From Clostridia bacterium (lineage in GTDB: Bacteria; Bacillota; Clostridia; Oscillospirales; Acutalibacteraceae), in contig CAAGGN010000119.1 in the NCBI GenBank assembly GCA_900769375.1, positions 1-24,027 of the forward strand: a DNA stretch of 24,027 bases, written 5' to 3'. Under the pieces are notes generated by a model. It saw only the letters and a program-made list of their open reading frames with translations, searched no databases and was not told the DNA's origin. The translations under genes and the position numbers were made by a program. Shown piece by piece: positions 6,665-12,921 of the stretch. The number at the start of each line of letters is the position of its first letter. The stretch's first letter is position 1.

Positions 6665-7243
6665 ATGATGAAAAAAATCATAGCACTTATTCTCTGTGTA
6701 ATTTTTGTTTGCGTACTTTCTGTTGGCGTTAGCGCTCAGCAGAGCCCTGTAGCCGATACGGTTTATGCGGTTACAACCATCGTTCCTGAAGAAAAAGCAG
6801 ATATTACCGACAACGTAAAGCCCGCTACCGTTAAGGTTAACGAAGGCGGTACAATTACGGTTACCGCTCCTGCTACCGTTAAAAATGATGATGCAGAAGC
6901 CAAGTTTGTTGGTTTTAAGGTTTATAAGAAAGCTGCTGCTACCGGCACCGCTGCTCAAAACGAAGGCAAGGTAATCGCTCTTGCAAACGGTCTTGTTGAG
7001 GCGGTTAAGGGTACCGATTATGATATCATCAAGGGCGCTCTTACCGATGCAACCGTTGAAATCAAGCCCTATACCGATATCGTTGTGGTAGCAAACTATA
7101 AGGACATTGTTATTGATCCTACCACCGGTAACGTAACCGTACAGCCCGAATCTCCTGCAACCGGAAGCGCAACCGCAATCTGCTTCGCAATTGTTGGTCT
7201 TGCAGCTGCAGCTGTTACTTTTGGTGCTAAGAAGCGCGCATAA
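6665..7243 (+). CDS. Small secreted surface protein with sorting-like C terminus
   Basis: I do not recognise the central domain. The 192 residues show a signal peptide (MMKKIIALILCVIFVCVLSV..., probable cleavage after VSA at about 22-24), a beta-rich, Thr/Val-rich middle (25-160), and a C terminus of SPATG (163-167), a hydrophobic helix (168-187) and KKR. That end has the layout of a cell-wall sorting signal with a non-canonical SPATG in place of LPxTG; without sortase cleavage it would be a C-terminal membrane anchor. Start chosen at 6665 because ACGGAGG ends 5 nt before it and the promoter excludes 6638. A strong promoter, perfect terminator and regular codon use suggest high expression. 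It is monocistronic. Confidence 0.75.
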   Translation: MMKKIIALILCVIFVCVLSVGVSAQQSPVADTVYAVTTIVPEEKADITDNVKPATVKVNEGGTITVTAPATVKNDDAEAKFVGFKVYKKAAATGTAAQNEGKVIALANGLVEAVKGTDYDIIKGALTDATVEIKPYTDIVVVANYKDIVIDPTTGNVTVQPESPATGSATAICFAIVGLAAAAVTFGAKKRA

Positions 7244-7263
7244 TTGATTTGATTTAAATCTTT

Positions 7264-7300
7264 AAGCCCCAAGAGTTTCTTGGGGCTTATCTTTATATTT
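7264..7300 (+). terminator. Intrinsic terminator of the surface-protein gene
   Basis: AAGCCCCAAGA (7264-7274), loop GTT, TCTTGGGGCTT (7278-7288), followed by ATCTTTATATTTT. The 11-bp stem is perfect. Confidence 0.88.
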
Positions 7301-7314
7301 TAGGATGATGCTAA

Positions 7315-7839
7315 GTGGAAAAGATACTTGTTGTGGTTGATATACAGAATGATTTTGTTGACGGAGCTCTGGGAACAAAGGAAGCGCAGAATATGATTCC
7401 TGATGCCGCCTCGAAAATCAAAAATTTCGATGGGAAGATTTTCGTAACCTTGGATACTCATTATGAAAATTATATGGAAACCCTTGAAGGCAAAAATCTT
7501 CCTGTGCCTCACTGTATTAAGGGTACGGTAGGTTGGGAATTGAACCCCAAAATTAAAAATGCCTTAGAGGGTAAGGATTATATAACTGTCGAAAAGGTTA
7601 CTTTCGGCTCAAAGGAATTGCCCCAAATAATAAAGGAAAATATTGGTGAAGATTTTGAGGCATGTCTTATCGGTCTTTGCACCGATATATGCGTGGTATC
7701 AAATGCTCTGCTTCTGAAGGCAAATTTCCCCGAAAACAAAGTTTCGGTTGATGCTAAGTGTTGCGCAGGGGTAAGCAAAGAAACCCACGAAGCCGCCCTT
7801 AAAACTATGGAGTGTTGCCAGATAGGAGTAATAAGATGA
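7315..7839 (+). CDS. Cysteine hydrolase, isochorismatase/nicotinamidase family
   Basis: Hydrolase of the isochorismatase-like fold; the residues fit a nicotinamidase-type amidase (nicotinamide to nicotinate, NAD salvage), but substrate is not certain. In the 174 residues the catalytic triad is Asp9 (VVVDIQNDF), Lys94 (VEKVTFGS) and Cys126 (GLCTDICVVSNALLLKA). Metal-ligand candidates Asp47 and His49 (TLDTH) and His66 (VPHCIKGT) match the PncA pattern. The start is GTG at 7315 with AGGATG as a weak site; the two ATGs at 7305 and 7308 are out of frame. Its stop overlaps the start of the deacetylase gene (ATGA), so the two are coupled. I see no clear promoter of its own in the short gap after the terminator. 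Confidence 0.88.
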   Translation: MEKILVVVDIQNDFVDGALGTKEAQNMIPDAASKIKNFDGKIFVTLDTHYENYMETLEGKNLPVPHCIKGTVGWELNPKIKNALEGKDYITVEKVTFGSKELPQIIKENIGEDFEACLIGLCTDICVVSNALLLKANFPENKVSVDAKCCAGVSKETHEAALKTMECCQIGVIR

Positions 7840-8675
7840 TTAATTTCAATAGATTTAAAGACGGTAAAAAATTTATTGTTACCTTTAGTTATGACGATGG
7901 GTTTGATACTGATATTCGACTTATAGAACTTTTTAATAAGTATGGCGTTAAGGGCACGTTTCATCTTAATTCAAAGAGATTTGTAAATTATTCTCAAGAA
8001 CAACTTCTTGAATTGAAGAAAAGATATGAAGGGCACGAAATTTCCGCCCACACCTTTAATCATTATTTCCCTACAAGAATGCCTAAAACGGTCCTCGTTA
8101 ACGAGGTTATGGAGGATAGAAAGTTCCTCGAAAAAATTGCAGGATATCCCGTTTGCGGAATGTCTTATCCTTTTGGCGATTATAATGGCGAGGTAATAAA
8201 AACCATAGAAGAATGCGGAATTCTTTACAGTAGAACGGTGGAAAACACGAGAAGATTCAAAATGCCTGAAAACTTTTTGGAGTGGCACCCAACGGTTCAC
8301 CATAACGGTATACAGAATGCGGTTAACGACTTCTTTGAAAAGATGAGCATAACATTTAATAGCGAACCATTGCTTTATATCTGGGGTCACAGTATTGAAT
8401 TTAAAACCGAGGAACAGTGGCGGATGATGGAGGATGGCATTAAACGTCTGTGTGAACGAAAAGACGAAATCTGGTTTGCCACCAACATAGAAATTTATAA
8501 CTATATGACTGCCATCAAAAGTTTAAGGGTTGCGGCAGATGAAAGCAGCGTTTATAATCCAAGCGATACAGATATATGGTTTGAGAAGGATGCAAGAGTT
8601 TGCAAGATTCCCGCAGGAGCAACTGTAAATTTTAATAAAATTGAGGACCGCAAAGAAGGTCTATGGTTTGAATAA
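7836..8675 (+). CDS. Polysaccharide deacetylase (NodB / CE4 family)
   Basis: Metal-dependent deacetylase of the CE4 family, acting on N-acetylated sugars or related amides. The 279 residues contain motif 1 as TFSYDDG (16-22, Asp20-Asp21; the usual form is TFDDG), motif 2 as SAHTFNH (70-76, His72/His76 as metal ligands), and motif 3 as SYPFGDYN (110-117). The later WHPTVHHN and LLYIWGHSIEF stretches complete the NodB fold. A short extra beta-rich tail (about 235-279) follows. There is no signal peptide or membrane anchor, so the enzyme appears cytoplasmic, which is unusual for a peptidoglycan deacetylase and suggests a small-molecule substrate. Start is ATG 7836 behind AGGAG and overlapping the previous stop, not the longer in-frame ATG at 7812. 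Confidence 0.87.
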   Translation: MINFNRFKDGKKFIVTFSYDDGFDTDIRLIELFNKYGVKGTFHLNSKRFVNYSQEQLLELKKRYEGHEISAHTFNHYFPTRMPKTVLVNEVMEDRKFLEKIAGYPVCGMSYPFGDYNGEVIKTIEECGILYSRTVENTRRFKMPENFLEWHPTVHHNGIQNAVNDFFEKMSITFNSEPLLYIWGHSIEFKTEEQWRMMEDGIKRLCERKDEIWFATNIEIYNYMTAIKSLRVAADESSVYNPSDTDIWFEKDARVCKIPAGATVNFNKIEDRKEGLWFE

Positions 8676-8689
8676 GGAATAAAAAATAA

Positions 8690-8727
8690 CCCCGATTCGC
8701 TACTGCGAATCGGGGATTTTCTTTTTA
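8690..8727. terminator. Bidirectional intrinsic terminator
   Basis: CCCCGATTCGC (8690-8700), loop TACT, GCGAATCGGGG (8705-8715), with ATTTTCTTTTT after it on the plus strand and a TTATTTTTTATT run after it on the minus strand. It separates the convergent deacetylase and ireB genes. Confidence 0.9.
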
Positions 8728-8970
8728 AGCCGTTAAATAGTATCTAACAAGTGACTGCAACAAAAGGTCGCGGTCAATTCTTCTTATTAAATTACGGGCG
8801 TTATTATGAGTGGTAATATAGGTTGGGTCTTCTGAAAGAATATATCCAACTATCTGGTTTATAGGGTTATAGCCCTTCTCCTTAAGCGCATCGTAAACCT
8901 CGGTAAGAATTCTTCTGATTTCCTGCTCGGTCTGGTCGCCCAGGGAAAAGGTCATAGTCTTATCATTCAT
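8725..8970 (-). CDS. ireB: IreB family regulatory phosphoprotein (UPF0297)
   Basis: Small regulator conserved in Bacillota. In Enterococcus faecalis IreB is phosphorylated by the Ser/Thr kinase IreK and lowers cephalosporin resistance. The 81-residue product is typical throughout: MNDKTMTFSL start with Thr5 and Thr7 as phosphosite candidates, QEIRRILTEVYDALKEKGYNP, INQIVGYILSEDPTYI (38-53) and the NARNLIRRIDRD stretch. The start is ATG 8970 behind AAGAGGTG; the in-frame extension to 9033 is unlike the family and overlaps the promoter. In many Bacillota this gene sits before ruvX or beside alaS; here it lies downstream of pheT with its own promoter. Confidence 0.93.
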   Translation of the reverse strand: MNDKTMTFSLGDQTEQEIRRILTEVYDALKEKGYNPINQIVGYILSEDPTYITTHNNARNLIRRIDRDLLLQSLVRYYLTA

Positions 8971-9004
8971 AAATAACACCTCTTGTTTTTTAATCTTTAT
9001 ATCT

Positions 9005-9033
9005 ATTTTATAACGGTAAAAGGAAAAGTGCAA
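9005..9033 (-). promoter_or_regulatory. Sigma-A promoter of ireB
   Basis: On the minus strand: TTGCAC (9033-9028), 17-nt spacer, TAAAAT (9010-9005). It starts directly after the pheT stop, and no terminator separates them, so some ireB message may also come from pheT readthrough. Confidence 0.7.
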
Positions 9034-9036
9034 GTA

Positions 9037-11427
9037 TTATTTTCTGAGTTCTGCGCCAACTTTAGTGAGCTTATCAATAATACGGCCACAAGTGGTATCG
9101 ATTTCCTCGTCGGTTAGTGTGCCTTCTGCAGAACGGAGCCAAACGCTAAATGCAACGCTCTTTTTGCCTTCGGGAATTTGCGAGCCCATATAAACATCAA
9201 AAAGTTCAACCTTTTCAAGCAGTCGGCTGCCGCCGCTTATAATTGCCTTTTCCAAATCGCCTACGGGGATATCCTTATCGCAGAGCATAGCAAAGTCACG
9301 CTCAACTGCGGGGAACTTGGGAAGGGGCTTATAAACTGTCTTGCGCTTTTCTATGGAATAAAGTACATCAAGCTTGATTTCAGCAATATAAACCTTCTGC
9401 TCAATATCGTAGGTGTCGAGAACTGCGGGGTGCACCTCGCCGAAAACGGCAACGCTCTTATTATTGGCAAGCACCTCTGCCTGACGGCCCGGATGGAGAT
9501 AGGGTTCCGCGCTTCTCTTGTACTGAGTATGAGCGCCGAAAATTTTCATTATTTCTTCTATTATACCCTTTAAGGTGAAGAAATCCTCATCCTTGCCGTA
9601 AATTCCTATGCTCATTGTGGGAAGCTCATCGGGCTGTTCGGTTAAGGGCAGGGATTTCGGAACAAAGCGTTTGCTGATTTCGAAGAATCTGCCTTCCTCT
9701 ATCTTGCGGTTAATATTGGTGGCAAGAACGGTGAGCATACTTGTGGTAAGCTGGGTGCGAAGGGTGGAATATTCATCGCCAAGGGGATTAATAAGCTTAA
9801 CTGCATTTCTTCTCTCATCGCTTTCATCAAGGCGTAAAGTATCAATTGCGCCCGAAGCAATGAAGGAATAGGTGGCGATTTCATAAGCGCCCATACCGAT
9901 AAGGGCGGATTTGATTTTATCATCCTTAATTCTTGAAGGAAGCTTTTTACCTCTTATAACGTCGCCGCGCATAGAAGTGCCGACAATATGGTCGTAACCG
10001 TAAATTCTCATTACTTCTTCTGCAAGGTCGGCTCTGCCTTCAATATCATCGCGGATAGAGGGTACCTTAACAGTGATAGCGCCGTCAAGGTAGGTGGTTT
10101 CAAGACCTAAACTATTAAGAATAGAAACGATGGTATCATCAGGAATTTCTACGCCTAAAAGGTCTAAAATGCTCTTGGTGGTAACGGTAATAATTTTATC
10201 CTCGGGAAGACCCTCGTTTCTGTCAATAACGCCGTCGATAATATCACCCGCGTCAAGAAGGTCGATAAGTTCGAGGGCTCTTTCCATAGCATAGGCGGTA
10301 TTTATAATATCAACGCCCTTTTCAAAGCGACCGCTCGATTCGGTACGGATACCAAGTTTTCTTCCTGTATGGCGGATATTGTCCCTTTTAAATTTGGCGC
10401 ACTCAAGGAAAAGATTTTTGGTGTCTTCCTCGATTTCGCTTTCTCTGCCGCCCATAATACCTGCAAGGCAGGAGGGCTTTTCGCCGTCTGCAATAACAAG
10501 CATATCGGAAGAAAGGGGATAATCCTTGCCGTCAAGAGTGGTGATACTTTCGCCCTCTTTGGCGTTTCTTACGATGATTTTTTTACCCTCAAGGTCATCG
10601 TAATTAAAGGCGTGCATGGGCTGACCCGTTTCGAGCATAACAAAGTTGGTAATATCAACAATGTTGTTTATAGGGCGCATACCCGAAGCGGTAATTGCCT
10701 TCTGCATCCAAGTGGGCGAGGGGGCAATTCTCAGATTTTTAACTACGCGGCCAACATAACGGGGGCAAAGGTCGTAATTTTCAACGGTTACGTCGATATA
10801 ATCCTTAATATCCTCGCCTACGGTTTTATACTTGGGAACGGGGGGATTAAACTTAGTGCCTAAAACTACCGAGATTTCCTTGGCAACGCCCAAAAAGCAG
10901 TTACAGTCGGGACGGTTGGCGGTAATTTTAAAGTCGATTATATAATCGTCAAGACCGAGAACGGTGCGCATATCGGTACCCGTTTCCCATTCATCCTTGA
11001 GGATTAAAATTCCGTGTACCGAAGCGCCCTCGTAATCTGCTTCGGTAAGGCAAAGCTCTTCGCCCGAGCAGAGCATACCGAGGGAATCAACGCCACGAAG
11101 CTTACCCGCTTTAATATGAGCGCCGTTAGGAAGATAACTATCATCGAGAGCGGCGGGAACAAGGTCACCCTTTTTGATGTTCTGAGCGCCCGTTACTATC
11201 TGAACGGTCTTGCCGCCGCCGATGTCCATCTGACAAATCTGAAGGTGGTCGCTATCGGCGTGGGGCTCGAGTTCTACAATTCTTGCGGCAACAACGTTTT
11301 TAATATTGTCGCCTTCTTTTTCTATGCTTTCTACCTCGAAGCCCGCCATAACCATACGGTCGCAAAGCTCCTCTACGGGTACATTTATATCTACATAATA
11401 TTTAAGCGCTTTAAGTGAAATTTTCAT
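9037..11427 (-). CDS. pheT: Phenylalanine-tRNA ligase beta subunit
   Basis: Beta chain of the alpha2-beta2 phenylalanyl-tRNA synthetase, which charges tRNA-Phe; this chain binds tRNA and edits mischarged Tyr. At 796 residues it has full bacterial length. Domains in order: N-terminal MKISLKALKYYVDI, the tRNA-binding (EMAP-like) domain at about 40-150, the B3/B4 editing region at about 210-380, the B5 domain at about 405-475, the catalytic-like core (EEVMRIYGYDHI onward), and the C-terminal anticodon-binding FDX-ACB domain at about 703-795 (KFPAVERDFAML). The ATG at 11427 follows GGAGGGT and lies 19 bp after pheS, so it is co-transcribed under the Phe T-box. Confidence 0.96.
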   Translation of the reverse strand: MKISLKALKYYVDINVPVEELCDRMVMAGFEVESIEKEGDNIKNVVAARIVELEPHADSDHLQICQMDIGGGKTVQIVTGAQNIKKGDLVPAALDDSYLPNGAHIKAGKLRGVDSLGMLCSGEELCLTEADYEGASVHGILILKDEWETGTDMRTVLGLDDYIIDFKITANRPDCNCFLGVAKEISVVLGTKFNPPVPKYKTVGEDIKDYIDVTVENYDLCPRYVGRVVKNLRIAPSPTWMQKAITASGMRPINNIVDITNFVMLETGQPMHAFNYDDLEGKKIIVRNAKEGESITTLDGKDYPLSSDMLVIADGEKPSCLAGIMGGRESEIEEDTKNLFLECAKFKRDNIRHTGRKLGIRTESSGRFEKGVDIINTAYAMERALELIDLLDAGDIIDGVIDRNEGLPEDKIITVTTKSILDLLGVEIPDDTIVSILNSLGLETTYLDGAITVKVPSIRDDIEGRADLAEEVMRIYGYDHIVGTSMRGDVIRGKKLPSRIKDDKIKSALIGMGAYEIATYSFIASGAIDTLRLDESDERRNAVKLINPLGDEYSTLRTQLTTSMLTVLATNINRKIEEGRFFEISKRFVPKSLPLTEQPDELPTMSIGIYGKDEDFFTLKGIIEEIMKIFGAHTQYKRSAEPYLHPGRQAEVLANNKSVAVFGEVHPAVLDTYDIEQKVYIAEIKLDVLYSIEKRKTVYKPLPKFPAVERDFAMLCDKDIPVGDLEKAIISGGSRLLEKVELFDVYMGSQIPEGKKSVAFSVWLRSAEGTLTDEEIDTTCGRIIDKLTKVGAELRK

Positions 11428-11446
11428 TTTTCTGTACCCTCCTTAA

Positions 11447-12466
11447 TTAAAACTGGTCAAGAAAACGCTTATCGTTTTCAAAAAGAAGTCGAATATCGCT
11501 GATTTTATAACGGGTGGTGGTAAGACGGTCAAGACCGATACCGAAAGCGAAACCGCTATATTCTTCGGGGTCAATGCCGCAGGAACGAAGAACATTGGGG
11601 TGCACCATACCTGCGCCCAAGATTTCTATCCAACCCGCTCCCTTACAAACGCGGCAACCTTTACCGCCACATTCACTGCAACTTACGTCAACCTCAACCG
11701 AGGGCTCGGTGAAGGGGAAGAAGGAAGGACGGAATTTAACCTTTGTATCACTGCCGTAAATCTCATGGGCAAACTGCTCGAGAACGCCCTTAAGGTCGCA
11801 AAGGGTGATGCCTTTATCTACAACAAGTCCCTCAATCTGATGGAAAACGGGGGAATGGGTAGCATCTACCTCATCGGCTCTGAAAACTCGGCCGGGGCAT
11901 ATAACTCGAATGGGGGGCTTACGGGTTTCCATAGTTCTGATTTGCGCCGCAGAGGTCTGGGTGCGAAGCAGTAGATTTTCTGCAAGATAGAAGGTATCCT
12001 GCATATCTCTTGCGGGGTGATCTGCGGGAACATTAAGACATTCAAAGTTATAGTGGTCGGTTTCAACCTCGGGACCGTCTACAACGTCAAAGCCCATGGA
12101 CTGAAAGATATCTATCATATCGTTAAGAACGGTATTAAGGGGGTGAAGTTTACCCTTTTTTACCGTCTTTGCAGGCATAGTAATATCGATTGTTTCGGCG
12201 GCGAGCTTAAGCTCGGTTGCCTTTTCTTTAAGCTCCTTTGCCTTTTCGGTAATAAGGGCTTCAATCTGCGACTTGGCCTCGTTTACAAGCTGACCCATTT
12301 TAGGGCGCTCCTCGGGAGAAAGGGATCCCATCTGCTTAAGAAGAGCGGTAAGCTCACCCTTTTTACCGAGATATTTAACTCTGAGTTCTTCGATAATCTG
12401 TTCGCTATCGGCGGCTGATATAGCCGACTTTGCGACCTCGAGAATTCCCGTTAACTGTTCTTTCAT
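11447..12466 (-). CDS. pheS: Phenylalanine-tRNA ligase alpha subunit
   Basis: Catalytic chain of phenylalanyl-tRNA synthetase. The 339 residues comprise an N-terminal coiled-coil arm (1-95) that holds tRNA and the class II core. Seen motifs: GPEVETDHYNFECLN with PADHPARDMQDTFY, motif 2 around FRADEVDATHSPVFHQIEG, FRPSFFPFTEPSVEVDV, a Cys-rich SECGGKGCRVCKGAGW insert usual in Bacillota, and motif 3 GFAFGIGLDRLTTTRY near the end. The start is ATG 12466 with AGGAGGA in place; the longer frame to 12574 runs through repeat sequence and is rejected. It is the first gene after a T-box leader, so it is induced when tRNA-Phe is uncharged. Confidence 0.97.
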   Translation of the reverse strand: MKEQLTGILEVAKSAISAADSEQIIEELRVKYLGKKGELTALLKQMGSLSPEERPKMGQLVNEAKSQIEALITEKAKELKEKATELKLAAETIDITMPAKTVKKGKLHPLNTVLNDMIDIFQSMGFDVVDGPEVETDHYNFECLNVPADHPARDMQDTFYLAENLLLRTQTSAAQIRTMETRKPPIRVICPGRVFRADEVDATHSPVFHQIEGLVVDKGITLCDLKGVLEQFAHEIYGSDTKVKFRPSFFPFTEPSVEVDVSCSECGGKGCRVCKGAGWIEILGAGMVHPNVLRSCGIDPEEYSGFAFGIGLDRLTTTRYKISDIRLLFENDKRFLDQF

Positions 12467-12497
12467 ATTTATCCTCCTGAACATTTTGCAAATGTTA

Positions 12498-12610
12498 GTT
12501 AAAAGTGAAGAGTGAAAAGTGAATAGTTTCGGTGTCGGTTTCACCGACGGATATAAAATGTGCCATAGGCACACCTTAATTATTCATTTTTCATTATTCA
12601 TCTTTCATTT
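12498..12610. repeat. Short MITE-like repeat between T-box and pheS
   Basis: An intergenic element with mirrored ends: a GTGAAGAGTGAAAAGTGAATAG-like purine tract at 12498-12527, and at 12580-12610 a tract of ATTCATTTTTCATTATTCA type that reads as similar purine repeats on the other strand. Inside are two perfect hairpins, GTCGGT-TTC-ACCGAC (12534-12548) and TGTGCC-ATA-GGCACA (12559-12573). Tract type and hairpin style match the region upstream of the S23-like gene (2975-3100), but no gene is inside. It lies in the pheS leader, after the T-box terminator. An 18-bp AT palindrome (12611-12628) marks its border with the T-box. Confidence 0.65.
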
Positions 12611-12619
12611 TTATTTTAT

Positions 12620-12880
12620 ATAAAATAAACTCCGCCCTGAATAACAGGACGAAGTTTTAAACCTTTAAAAACTCCGCGGTACCACCCGTGATTTTTGCTA
12701 CAAAGAGCAAACACTCTTTTGACGGTAACGGCGTCACCCCGTCGTCGCTTACTTTAAGGTTTCGGCGGCGCTGCTCAAAAGGGAACTTCATTTTGCTTCC
12801 GCTTAGGCGGTTTACAGCCACGACCTGCCCTCTCTTTAAACTTCTTGCAAAACTACTTTTCTTTATCATCGCATTTTATC
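12620..12880 (-). promoter_or_regulatory. T-box riboswitch, phenylalanine-specific, controlling pheST
   Basis: Leader RNA that reads the charging state of tRNA-Phe. On the minus strand it has the AAAGTAGTTT / AGAGAGGGCAGGTC stem I region and then a specifier TTC (12785-12783) in the context GAAG-TTC-CC before TTTTGAGCAG. The near-invariant T-box GGTGGTACCGCGG is at 12686-12674. The terminator is AACTTCGTCCTG (12656-12645), loop TTATT, CAGGGCGGAGTT (12639-12628), with a TATTTT tail. The antiterminator would pair the T-box bulge with the 5' half of the terminator. Specifier and downstream genes agree, both for Phe. Confidence 0.93.
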
Positions 12881-12886
12881 AAGGAT

Positions 12887-12914
12887 ATTATACCATTTTT
12901 TGAAAATATTGCAA
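12887..12914 (-). promoter_or_regulatory. Promoter of the T-box / pheST operon
   Basis: On the minus strand: TTGCAA (12914-12909), 16-nt spacer, TATAAT (12892-12887), with transcription starting at about 12880. It begins just 8 bp after the spoIIE stop. Confidence 0.75.
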
Positions 12915-12921
12915 GTGTTTT

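Noticed and set aside
7812..7835. Longer deacetylase start at 7812
   Set aside because: It lacks a ribosome site, and the ATG at 7836 has AGGAG and the usual ATGA overlap with the previous gene.
12688..12903. Small plus-strand open frame over the T-box
   Set aside because: It lies antisense to a well-defined T-box leader and has no promoter or ribosome site.
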